Source of the DNA: Rhabdonatronobacter sediminivivens
Lineage (GTDB): Bacteria > Pseudomonadota > Alphaproteobacteria > Rhodobacterales > Rhodobacteraceae
NCBI RefSeq assembly: GCF_013415485.1
Contig: NZ_JACBXS010000014.1
Coordinates: 34,045 to 98,044 of the forward strand
Reading direction: 5' to 3'
DNA length: 64,000 nucleotides
Shown here: positions 16,347 to 23,914 of the stretch, in pieces
Layout: every line of letters begins with the position of its first letter
Numbering within the stretch: the first letter of the stretch is position 1
The notes under the pieces: generated by a model
The model's input: only the letters and a program-made list of their open reading frames with translations
Told to the model about the DNA's origin: nothing
Database searches by the model: none
Made by a program: the position numbers and the translations under genes

Positions 16347-17024
16347 GTGAGTGAGCACAGGAAAGGCGACAACGCCACCGAAAAGGGCACAGCCGAAGAA
16401 GGCTTGACGGTCACGCCCGTCGACCCCAAGGACATCCCCAAATCCGGCGGCGACGACAGCCCGTCATCATATCGATCCGACCTGCCCGGACCGCTGGGCT
16501 GGGTCGATAATGGCATCGCGCGCGCCGAGGCGTTTTTGCTGGCCGCCGGTGTGCTGCTGATGGCTGTGAACACGGTGGCCAATGTGGTGGGCCGCTTCGG
16601 TTTCGGCACGTCGATTCAGGCCACCGAAGAAGTCAACCGCATCCTGATCATCCTGATCACCTTTGCAGGCATCAGCTATGCCGCGCGCCATGGCCGCCAT
16701 ATCCGCATGACCGCCTTCTTCGACATGATGCCGGTAAAGCTGCGCAAGCTGGTCATGATCATCATCGCGCTGGTGACTGCCGGGTTCATGTTTGCGCTGA
16801 CATGGTATTCCTGGGGCTATCTGCAGACCACATTGGGCCGCGGCAGGGTGCTGCCATCGCTGCAGATTCCGGTTTGGTGGACATTGGTCTGGGTGCCTGT
16901 CGGCTTCTTCATGACCGGGCTTCAGTATCTTCTGACAGCGATCAAGAACATGCTTGAGAAGGACATCTACCTGTCCACCAACGTGCTTGAAGGCTACGCC
17001 GACGAGTCCGAGCAGGAAATCTGA
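16347..17024 (+). CDS. teaB: TRAP transporter small permease (DctQ/TeaB type)
   Basis: 225-aa membrane protein with four transmembrane helices starting near residue 60 ([21 protein letters not shown]), the DctQ layout. The first ~55 residues are hydrophilic and unusually long for the family. Family features are the E-x-N-R-I-L-I-I-L segment ([21 protein letters not shown]) and the RHGRHIRMT loop. The start is GTG at 16347. It pairs with the large permease downstream, with a 13-bp gap, and with the upstream binding protein to form a Na+-coupled TRAP importer. Confidence 0.88.
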   Translation: MSEHRKGDNATEKGTAEEGLTVTPVDPKDIPKSGGDDSPSSYRSDLPGPLGWVDNGIARAEAFLLAAGVLLMAVNTVANVVGRFGFGTSIQATEEVNRILIILITFAGISYAARHGRHIRMTAFFDMMPVKLRKLVMIIIALVTAGFMFALTWYSWGYLQTTLGRGRVLPSLQIPVWWTLVWVPVGFFMTGLQYLLTAIKNMLEKDIYLSTNVLEGYADESEQEI

Positions 17025-17037
17025 GGGAACCCGCGCC

Positions 17038-18321
17038 ATGGCATTGACGATTTTTTCGGTGATGGTGGTCCTGCTGCTGCTGGGCTTTCCGATGATGATC
17101 CCGCTGATCGCCGCGGCGGGCCTGGGCTTCTGGATGATGTTCGGCGGCTTTGGCCAGATGGAAACCATGGTGTCGCAGATGATGGCCGGGATCCGCCCCG
17201 CCTCGCTGATCGCGGTGCCCATGTTCATCTTTGCCGCCGACATCATGACGCGGGGCCATTCGGCGGGTCGGCTGATTGATCTGGTCATGGCCTTCGTGCG
17301 CCACCGCAAGGGCGGGCTGGCGATTTCCACCGCCACCGCCTGCACCATGTTCGGCGCCGTATCGGGCTCCACCCAGGCGACGGTGGTTGCCATCGGCTCC
17401 CCCCTGCGGCCGCGGATGCTCAAGGCGGGCTACAAGGACAGTTTCACCCTGGCGCTGATCGTCAACGCCTCGGACATCGCCTTCCTGATCCCGCCGTCCA
17501 TAGGCATGATCATCTATGGCGTGATCTCCAACACCTCGATCGCCGAGCTGTTCATCGCCGGCATTGGCCCCGGCCTGCTGATCCTGTTCCTGTTTTCGAT
17601 CTATTGCTGGATCTATGCCGTGCGCAACAATGTGCCCACCGAAGACCCGCTGCCCATGCGCGAACGCGCCATCGCGGTGCAAAAGGCGCTCTGGCCGCTG
17701 GGCTTTCCCGCCATCATCATCGGCGGTATCTATGGCGGCATCTTTTCCCCGACCGAGGCGGCGGCGGCCTGCGTGCTCTATGCCCTGATCCTGGAAATGG
17801 TCGTTTTCCGCACCATGGATTTCAAGGGCCTTGTGGCCACCGCACGCTCCACCGGGCTGATCACCGCAGTGGTGTTCATCCTGGTCGGCGCGGGGGCTGC
17901 ATTTTCCTGGATCATCTCCTTCGCGCAGGTGCCGCAGGCGGTGCTGGGCGCCATCGGGATTGACGAGATGGGGCAGATCGGCGTGCTGGTGGTGATCTCC
18001 ATTGCCTTTTTCGTCGGCTGCATGTTCGTCGATCCGATCGTGGTGATCCTGGTTCTGGTGCCGATCTTTGCGCCGGTGGTGAATGCCGTGGGGCTGGACC
18101 CGGTGCATGTGGGCGCGATCATCGTGCTGCAGGTGGCCATCGGATCGGCCACGCCACCCTTCGGCTGCGATATCTTCACCGCCATCGCGGTGTTCAAGCG
18201 ACCCTATATCGAAGTCATCCGCGGCACGCCGCCGTTCATCGTGATCCTGTTCGCGGTGTCGGTGCTGCTGATCTTCTTCCCGCAGATTGCCCTGTTCCTG
18301 CGCGATCTGGCCTTCAACTGA
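17038..18321 (+). CDS. teaC: TRAP transporter large permease (DctM/TeaC type)
   Basis: 427-aa inner-membrane protein of the DctM family with about 12 hydrophobic segments. It carries the substrate-channel half of a TRAP importer. Typical motifs are GFPMMIPLIAAAGLGF, PMFIFAADIMTRGHSAGRLIDL, a FGAVSGSTQATVVAIG hairpin, IPPSIGMIIYGVISNTSIAELF and the C-terminal ATPPFGCDIF. The ATG at 17038 with GAGGGA in front is preferred over an earlier in-frame start that would overlap the small permease gene. It is followed 12 bp later by the UspA gene, the same order as Halomonas teaABCD. Confidence 0.92.
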   Translation: MALTIFSVMVVLLLLGFPMMIPLIAAAGLGFWMMFGGFGQMETMVSQMMAGIRPASLIAVPMFIFAADIMTRGHSAGRLIDLVMAFVRHRKGGLAISTATACTMFGAVSGSTQATVVAIGSPLRPRMLKAGYKDSFTLALIVNASDIAFLIPPSIGMIIYGVISNTSIAELFIAGIGPGLLILFLFSIYCWIYAVRNNVPTEDPLPMRERAIAVQKALWPLGFPAIIIGGIYGGIFSPTEAAAACVLYALILEMVVFRTMDFKGLVATARSTGLITAVVFILVGAGAAFSWIISFAQVPQAVLGAIGIDEMGQIGVLVVISIAFFVGCMFVDPIVVILVLVPIFAPVVNAVGLDPVHVGAIIVLQVAIGSATPPFGCDIFTAIAVFKRPYIEVIRGTPPFIVILFAVSVLLIFFPQIALFLRDLAFN

Positions 18322-18333
18322 ACGGAGGGCGCG

Positions 18334-18771
18334 ATGTTCCGGAGAATCCTTGTCCCGTTCGACGGCTCCACCAATGCCGAAGTCGCATTGCGAAAGGCGG
18401 TGGAGCTGGCGGCACTGACCGAAGGCGAGGTTCTGATCCTGACGGTCTACCGGCATCACTCGATGCTTGAGGCCTCGTTCTCCATGGTGCGGCCGGGCGA
18501 CCCTGGCAACATGGACGATATCATGCGCGCCCACGCGCGCGAGGTTGCCGACCACGGCAAGAAGATCGCGCAGGAGCTAGGTGCCGGATCGGTCCGCGCC
18601 TTCATCAAGTCCGGGCAACCCGCGCGCACCATTGTCAACTGGGCCGCGGAAAAGGAGGTCGATCTGATCGTCCTGTCCTCACGCGGGTTGGGATCGGTCG
18701 AAGGGTATCTGCTGGGTTCGGTGTCGCACAAGGTCACGGCGCTGGCCAAGTGCCCGGTGCTGGTGTTCTGA
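18334..18771 (+). CDS. teaD: universal stress protein UspA family (TeaD-like)
   Basis: 145-aa soluble UspA-fold protein. It starts FRRILVPFDGSTNAEVALRKAVELA and ends with the ATP-binding signature SSRGLGSVEGYLLGSVSHKVTALAKCPVLVF, in which G-x-x-G-x-x-x-x-x-x-x-x-G-S contacts the phosphates. In Halomonas the homologous TeaD is an ATP-binding partner that lowers activity of the ectoine TRAP transporter, and the position immediately after the large permease suggests the same role here. The ATG at 18334 has CGGAGG upstream. Confidence 0.88.
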   Translation: MFRRILVPFDGSTNAEVALRKAVELAALTEGEVLILTVYRHHSMLEASFSMVRPGDPGNMDDIMRAHAREVADHGKKIAQELGAGSVRAFIKSGQPARTIVNWAAEKEVDLIVLSSRGLGSVEGYLLGSVSHKVTALAKCPVLVF

Positions 18772-18798
18772 AACCGGGGCAAGGTGGAGGCGCATGCC

Positions 18799-19830
18799 GT
18801 GGCTGATCCGATGTCGCCATTCGGTGCCGCGTCAGGACCCATGACCGAAGCAACCCGCCCCGGACTGGCCGCGTTTCGCGCCGCCGCCGCGCGTATCGCC
18901 CCGCATGTGCGGCGCACCTTCTGCGATCCCTCGCCCGCGCTGTCAGACCGCGCGGGCGTTCCGGTCTGGCTGAAGCTGGAACACCAGCAGATCACCGGCG
19001 CCTTCAAGCTGCGCGGGGCCAGCAACGCCATCCTGCAGTTGCCTGCGGATACCGTCGGCGTCACCACCGCCTCGACCGGCAATCATGGCCGGGCGGTCGC
19101 CCATGCCGCCCGCGCGCGCGGGTTGCGCGCCGTCATCTGCCTGTCAGAGCTGGTGCCCGAAAACAAGCGCGCCGCCATTCGCGCGCTGGGGGCGGAAGCG
19201 CGCATCATCGGCATGTCGCAGGATGAAGCGTTTATCGAGGCGCAGCGCCTTGTGCGCGATGAGGGGTTCGCCCTGATCCCCCCCTTCGATCATCCGCATG
19301 TGGTGGCAGGCCAGGGCACGCTGGGCCTGGAAATGGCCGATGCGGTCCCTGATGCCGCCGTGGTCGCTATCCCGCTGTCCGGTGGCGGATTGCTGGCGGG
19401 TGTGGCCGCTGCCATGAAGGCGCTGAACCCGCGCATCCGGGTCGTCGGGGTCAGCATGGAGCGCGGCGCGGCGATGGCCGCATCGCTGCGCGCGGGCCAT
19501 CCGGTCGAGATACCCGAACGTCCCACACTGGCGGATTCGCTGGGCGGCGGGATCGGGCTGGACAATGGCCTGACCTTTGCCATGGTGCGCGATCTGATCG
19601 ACGATCTGGTGCTCCTGACCGAAGCGGAAATCGCCGCCGGGCTCAGGCACCTGTATCTGCACGAACGCCAGATCGTCGAAGGGGCGGCCGCTGTGGGGGT
19701 GGGGGCGATCCTTGCGGGCAAGTTGCCCGCGAAGGGTCCGATCATCATCCCGCTCAGTGGCGGCAATATCGACATGGCCCTGCATGCCCGTATCATGGCC
19801 GGTGATCTGCCTGACCTCATGGAGCCGTGA
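18799..19830 (+). CDS. eutB: EutB-like (hydroxy)ectoine utilization dehydratase
   Basis: 343-aa fold-type II PLP enzyme of the serine/threonine dehydratase family. The PLP lysine is K70 in QITGAFKLRGASNA; STGNHGRA binds the phosphate-side of the substrate, and SGGGLLAG forms the glycine-rich phosphate loop. The runs LVPENKRAAIRALGA, FDHPHVVAGQGTLGLE and LADSLGGGIGLDNG are those of EutB rather than general threonine dehydratases. EutB is thought to act on hydroxyectoine-derived hydroxy-diaminobutyrate. The GTG at 18799 has GGAGG at good distance; a GTG at 18784 and an ATG at 18811 are alternatives. It abuts eutC without a gap. Confidence 0.85.
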   Translation: MADPMSPFGAASGPMTEATRPGLAAFRAAAARIAPHVRRTFCDPSPALSDRAGVPVWLKLEHQQITGAFKLRGASNAILQLPADTVGVTTASTGNHGRAVAHAARARGLRAVICLSELVPENKRAAIRALGAEARIIGMSQDEAFIEAQRLVRDEGFALIPPFDHPHVVAGQGTLGLEMADAVPDAAVVAIPLSGGGLLAGVAAAMKALNPRIRVVGVSMERGAAMAASLRAGHPVEIPERPTLADSLGGGIGLDNGLTFAMVRDLIDDLVLLTEAEIAAGLRHLYLHERQIVEGAAAVGVGAILAGKLPAKGPIIIPLSGGNIDMALHARIMAGDLPDLMEP

Positions 19831-20814
19831 ATGCCCCGGATACGCATCCTGACCGAAACCGATCTGCGCCGCGTCATGGCCCTGAGCCCTGAACTGATAG
19901 AGGCCATCGACCACGCCTTTCGCCAGCTTGCCTCGGGCCGGGTCGTGATGCCGAAGGTCCTGTCCATGGCCATCGCCGAACATAACGGCGAGGTGGACGT
20001 CAAGACCGCCTATGTCCCGGGGCTGGACGGGTTTGCAATCAAGGTCAGTCCGGGCTTTTTCGACAATCCGAAGATCGGGCTGCCCTCGACCTCGGGGTTG
20101 ATGATGGTGCTGTCGTCGCGCACCGGGCAGGTGCAGGCGCTGCTTCTGGACAATGGTTACCTGACCGATCTGCGCACCGCCGCCGCCGGGGCGGTGGCCG
20201 CGCGGGCCCTGGCGCGCCCGGACGCCACCTCTGCCTGCATCATCGGGGCCGGTCTGCAGGCGCGGTTGCAGTTGCAGGCACTGACCCTGGTGCGCCCGCT
20301 TCGGACCGCGCTGGTCTGGGCGCGCGATATGGACAAGGCCCACGCCATGGCCGCCGAGATGGCGCAGGTGCTGGGGATCGACCTGCGCGCCGAGGCCGAC
20401 CCGGAAGCTGCCGTCGCCCAGGCCGAAATCATCGTGACGACCACCCCCGCAACGGCGCCGGTGCTGCAGGCCGCCTGGCTGCGCCCGGGCCAGCATGTCA
20501 CGGCAATGGGCAGCGACCAGCACGGCAAGAACGAGATCGATCCCGCAGCACTGGCGATAGCGCGCTACGTGCCCGACCGGCTGTCGCAAACCCGCGAAAT
20601 GGGCGAATTGCGCGCGGCGATAGCGGCAGGTGTCATCGCGGCGGACCGGGAATATGCAGACCTTGGCGCGGTCCTTGCCGGCGCGGCACCGGGGCGGCTG
20701 GACGCAAGCGACATCACCCTGGCCGATCTGACCGGAACCGGCGTGCAGGATACGGCCATTGCCACGCTGGCGCTGGCGCGCGCGGGCACCGCAGGAACCA
20801 TGATCGAAACCTGA
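19831..20814 (+). CDS. eutC: EutC-like cyclodeaminase family protein
   Basis: 327-aa member of the ornithine cyclodeaminase/mu-crystallin family. The NAD-binding Rossmann loop is CIIGAGLQARLQLQAL (about 131-146). Other family features are IKVSPGFFDNPKIGLPSTSGLMMVLSSRTGQ, the substrate lysine/arginine region DVKTAYVPG, and the late MGSDQHGKNEID segment. Together with EutB next door it matches the EutBC pair of ectoine-catabolic clusters, where it is predicted to reduce or cyclodeaminate the keto acid or imine made by EutB. The ATG directly follows the eutB TGA, so translation is coupled. Imine reductases such as BhcD share this fold and are the alternative. Confidence 0.85.
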   Translation: MPRIRILTETDLRRVMALSPELIEAIDHAFRQLASGRVVMPKVLSMAIAEHNGEVDVKTAYVPGLDGFAIKVSPGFFDNPKIGLPSTSGLMMVLSSRTGQVQALLLDNGYLTDLRTAAAGAVAARALARPDATSACIIGAGLQARLQLQALTLVRPLRTALVWARDMDKAHAMAAEMAQVLGIDLRAEADPEAAVAQAEIIVTTTPATAPVLQAAWLRPGQHVTAMGSDQHGKNEIDPAALAIARYVPDRLSQTREMGELRAAIAAGVIAADREYADLGAVLAGAAPGRLDASDITLADLTGTGVQDTAIATLALARAGTAGTMIET

Positions 20815-20831
20815 GCAAACCGGAGCCCTGA

Positions 20832-22010
20832 ATGGATCACACAGCCTATCGCCACGCTCTGAGCGCACAGCTTGCACAGTCGGAATTGCCTTTCGCCCCG
20901 GAGGAGTTCACGGCGCGGCTGGCACGGACACGGGCCGCCATGCGCGACGCCGGGATTGACGCGCTGCTGCTGACCGATCCCGCCGATATCTTCTACCTCA
21001 CCGGGTATCATACGTTCGAGGTGTCGGTGCACACCGCGCTGATCGTCAGCACTGAGCGGCTGGTGCTTCAGGTCCCGTCGATCGAAACCGGCCCCGCCGT
21101 GGTGACCGCGCTGGTTGATGAGATCATCGGTTATCTGTGGGAGGATATCGACGCCGTGATCGACCCGCTGGCGGAATTGCTGGCGCCCTATCAGGCCATC
21201 GGGCTGGACCTTTATGCCGCCAGTCTGCGCCACGGGGTGATCCGCGCGCTGCAATCGCGTCTGGGGGCAGCGCGCTTTCGTGATGACGGCGGCGCGCTGG
21301 TGGACGGGTTGCGTCTGGTCAAGACCGAGGCCGAACTGGCCTGCCTGCGTGAAAGCGCGCGGATCACATCCGCCGCCCTGCGCGCCGCCGAAGCCGTGGT
21401 GCAGGCAGGCACCACCGATAATGCCATTGCCGCCGAAGGCGCCCGCGCCCTGCTGGCCGAAGGCAGCGAGTTCATGAGCCTGCAACCCATCGTCACATCC
21501 GCGCGGCGTATCGGCACGATCCATGTGAACCACAAGCGCCATGTCATCGCACCGGATGCGCCGGTGTTCCTTGAATTCGGCGCGGCCTTCCAGCGCTACA
21601 CGGCCCCGATGATGCGCACGGTGGTGGCGGGAAAGCCCACCGACCAGATGCGCCGCATTGCCGATCTGTGCCGCGCGATCTTCGAGGCGCTTGGCGCCGA
21701 GATGCGCCCGGGGCGCAGCTTTGACGATGCAGCGCGTGCGGCCGATGCCGTCCTGTCACCCCATGCCGATGCCCTGTTCTTCTCGGGCGTGTTCGGCTAT
21801 GCGGTCGGGGCGCAGTTCCCGCCAAGCTGGGTCGAAGGCACAGGCTATATCGCGCGCGGCCAGACGCGCCGCTTTGAACCCGGCATGGTGTTTCACCTGC
21901 CGCTCTGCCTGCGCCTTCCGGGGCAATGGGGCATAGGTCTGAGCGACACGGTGCTGGTCACCGAAGGCGGCGCGGTTCCGATCACCGACAACAGCTGGCA
22001 ACTGGGCTGA
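20832..22010 (+). CDS. M24 (pita-bread) family hydrolase, DoeA/EutD-like
   Basis: 392-aa protein with a creatinase-type N-terminal domain (about 20-155, DIFYLTGYHTF) and a pita-bread catalytic domain (165-390). The five metal ligands of M24 aminopeptidases appear replaced: E248 and P259 in place of the two Asp (LEFGAAFQRYTAPMMRTV), Y323 in place of His, and P357 and S371 in place of the two Glu. The same loss is seen in creatinase and ectoine hydrolase (DoeA), and GYAVGAQFPPSW resembles the DoeA pattern I recall. With TeaABCD, EutB and EutC upstream, ring opening of ectoine or a related cyclic amidine is the best guess. It lies 17 bp after eutC. The N-terminal domain differs clearly from DoeA, so the substrate may differ. 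Confidence 0.75.
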   Translation: MDHTAYRHALSAQLAQSELPFAPEEFTARLARTRAAMRDAGIDALLLTDPADIFYLTGYHTFEVSVHTALIVSTERLVLQVPSIETGPAVVTALVDEIIGYLWEDIDAVIDPLAELLAPYQAIGLDLYAASLRHGVIRALQSRLGAARFRDDGGALVDGLRLVKTEAELACLRESARITSAALRAAEAVVQAGTTDNAIAAEGARALLAEGSEFMSLQPIVTSARRIGTIHVNHKRHVIAPDAPVFLEFGAAFQRYTAPMMRTVVAGKPTDQMRRIADLCRAIFEALGAEMRPGRSFDDAARAADAVLSPHADALFFSGVFGYAVGAQFPPSWVEGTGYIARGQTRRFEPGMVFHLPLCLRLPGQWGIGLSDTVLVTEGGAVPITDNSWQLG

Positions 22011-22161
22011 CCGCGCAGCACCCCCCTGGCGGTCCGGCGCAGGGGCGGGTAAGTCCTGCCGCTGAGCTGCCCCCCGCGGTGCTGGCCCGGCCAGGGGGCA
22101 TGTGATCGCCCTCAAGATCGGGTGCCGAAAACTCGCCGGTCATGCCGAAAAGGCGGAGGGA

Positions 22162-22818
22162 TCACCCCGCTCGGCGGTGCAGCAGCGACAGGAAGCCGCC
22201 CAGATCATCGGTGTGATGTTCGATATGCGCCGCCGAAAGCGGCTCTGGCGCCACATGGACAGTGCGCATGCCCATGGCATGGGGGGCGGCCAGATTGCGG
22301 GGGTCATCCTCGAACATGGCCGAGGCCGAAGGGTCCAGCCCGTCAGTGGCAAACACGGCCTCGAAGGCGGCGCGTTCGGGTTTGGGCAGATAGCCCGCGT
22401 GTTCCACGCCGTATACCGCATCGAACACCCCCGCCAGGCCGCGCCCCTCCAGCACCCGTTCGGCATAGGGCGCCGAGCCGTTGGTATAGACCACCCGCCG
22501 CCCCGGCAGTGCCGCGATGTGGTCGCGCAGCACCGGGTCCGGGGTCAGGGGGGTGAAGTCGATATCATGCACGACCTCCAGATACCGACCCGGATCCATT
22601 CCGTGCACCCGCATCAAACCCGCCAGCGTGGTGCCATGCTCCATCCAGTATTGCTGGCGCAGGCGGCAGGCGGTGTCATGGTCCACGCCCAGCGTATCCA
22701 TCACAAAGTCGGTCATCCGCACCTGTATCTGATCGAACAGGCGGATTTCAGGTGGATAGAGGGTGTTGTCCAGATCGAACACCCAGTGGCAGACATGTGA
22801 AAAGCGTTCAGCGGGCAT
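22162..22818 (-). CDS. pyrimidine 5'-nucleotidase-type HAD hydrolase
   Basis: 218-aa haloacid dehalogenase family phosphatase. Motif I is FDLDNTLYP with nucleophile D15 and acid D17; motif II is YTNGS; the motif III lysine is in YLPKPERAAF; motif IV is MFEDDPRN. The helical C1 cap and the DLDNTLYPP and TNG..AYAERVL pattern match the Sdt1/pyrimidine 5'-nucleotidase group that dephosphorylates UMP/CMP or related phosphates. The frame is open much further upstream, but the ATG at 22818 gives the family length and avoids overlap with the divergent gntR. It converges with the M24 gene across 151 bp without an obvious terminator. Confidence 0.9.
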   Translation of the reverse strand: MPAERFSHVCHWVFDLDNTLYPPEIRLFDQIQVRMTDFVMDTLGVDHDTACRLRQQYWMEHGTTLAGLMRVHGMDPGRYLEVVHDIDFTPLTPDPVLRDHIAALPGRRVVYTNGSAPYAERVLEGRGLAGVFDAVYGVEHAGYLPKPERAAFEAVFATDGLDPSASAMFEDDPRNLAAPHAMGMRTVHVAPEPLSAAHIEHHTDDLGGFLSLLHRRAG

Positions 22819-22934
22819 GTCAGGCAGATAGCCCCCTGCGCTCCAGACATCAAGCGGCCGCGACAGCTTCGAACTTGTGTCCGGTCCCAATCCAGTATCT
22901 TCTGACGCCATCTGCCGAACGGAGCTGACACCCC

Positions 22935-23588
22935 ATGTCCGACACCAAACCCCAGACCGATGCCTATTCGCTGATCCTGGATGCCATCGACGTTGGCATC
23001 TACAGGCCCGGCGACCGGCTGGTGGAATCGGAACTGGCCGAGCGCTTCGGTGTTTCGCGCACGCCGGTCCGCGAGGCATTGCAGCGGCTGGAGACGCAAT
23101 CCATGCTGGCGCGGGATGGCCGGTCACTGATTGTCGCCTCGCTGGACCATAACCAGCTGGCCGAGCTTTACGTGGTGCGCGCGGAACTGGAAGGGCTGGC
23201 CGCCCGGCTGGCCGCGCGCCACGCCACCGCCGAAGAGGTGCGCGTCCTGCGCTCCATGGTCGAGGATGACCGCAAGCTGCTGAACGACCCCGAGGCCATG
23301 AGCCGCGCCAACCGCCGGTTTCACAAGCAGATCCATCTGGCCTCGCACAACCGCTATCTGGTGCAGCAACTGGATCTGGTGCATCGGTCCATGGCGCTTC
23401 TGGCCACGACCTCCATCGCCGCCGAAGGGCGCCCGGACGAGACTGTCGCCGAACATGCCGCCATCGTCGAGGCGATTGCCGCCGGCGATGGCGACGCCGC
23501 CTACAAGGCGCTGAAGGACCATATCTCGCGCGCCTTCGAAACCCGGCTGAAGCTGGACAGCATGCACCCGCAGCGCAGCGCGCTGTGA
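22935..23588 (+). CDS. GntR family regulator with FCD domain
   Basis: 217-aa regulator. The winged helix at about residues 8-70 has GDRLVESELAERFGVSRTPVREALQRLE, the FadR-branch signature; the FCD domain (about 78-205) carries the metal-ligand pattern NRRFHKQIH ... EHAAIVEAI ... DHISRAF. It is divergent from the HAD gene (116 bp between starts) and lies downstream of the ectoine-type operon. Known ectoine clusters use the MocR-type GntR regulator EnuR, which this is not. Its targets could be the HAD gene, the upstream operon or pbfA. The ATG at 22935 has CGGAG upstream. Confidence 0.88.
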   Translation: MSDTKPQTDAYSLILDAIDVGIYRPGDRLVESELAERFGVSRTPVREALQRLETQSMLARDGRSLIVASLDHNQLAELYVVRAELEGLAARLAARHATAEEVRVLRSMVEDDRKLLNDPEAMSRANRRFHKQIHLASHNRYLVQQLDLVHRSMALLATTSIAAEGRPDETVAEHAAIVEAIAAGDGDAAYKALKDHISRAFETRLKLDSMHPQRSAL

Positions 23589-23914
23589 TCAGGCGGCTGA
23601 AAAGGTCGTCGGCCTCCCAATGTTCAGGCAAGGGACCGGGGAACTGTTCCTCGGCACGCTTGCTACATGCCCTGTTCCGGGCGACCAGCCCGGGACGCGC
23701 CCGACCCTCCCGCGGGAGGGCGCATTGCAACGCTGCAAAAAGCTCAGCGCATGGAGGGGTTTGGCCAGCATAAATCGCATTAACCCCAAGGTCCCAAAGC
23801 GCCCACCCAGGGTCGGGCGCGTCCCTTCACTCCGGGTTTCGATGTAAGAACAGGAACAGTTTTCCTGACAGGCGCTGCCCAATCTTCTTTTTCACCAGCG
23901 CGCTGTAATCAGGC
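23576..23914. repeat. MITE-like imperfect inverted repeat bounded by a 19-bp direct repeat
   Basis: Two direct copies, CAGCGCGCTGTGATCAGGC (23576-23594) and CAGCGCGCTGTAATCAGGC (23896-23914), differ at one base and flank about 300 bp. Inside are the perfect 17-bp inverted arms GGGACGCGCCCGACCCT (23692-23708) and its complement at 23809-23825. An outer 10-bp pair, AACTGTTCCT (23642-23651) and AGGAACAGTT (23852-23861), and further partial matches between the arms suggest a decayed long palindrome of about 220-250 bp. The direct repeats overlap the stop codons of gntR and pbfA. No coding sequence is present in 23589-23908. Confidence 0.65.

Noticed and set aside
18799..20814. Beta-hydroxyaspartate cycle genes bhcB/bhcD
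   Set aside because: The fold pair is the same (PLP dehydratase plus cyclodeaminase-fold reductase), but BhcA and BhcC are absent and the adjoining TeaABC-like importer and DoeA-like protein favour EutB/EutC.
22162..23730. A 522-codon HAD fusion protein on the minus strand
   Set aside because: Only the last 218 residues are HAD-like; the rest is Arg/Pro-rich antisense of gntR and the intergenic repeat, and an ATG with the proper family start is at 22818.
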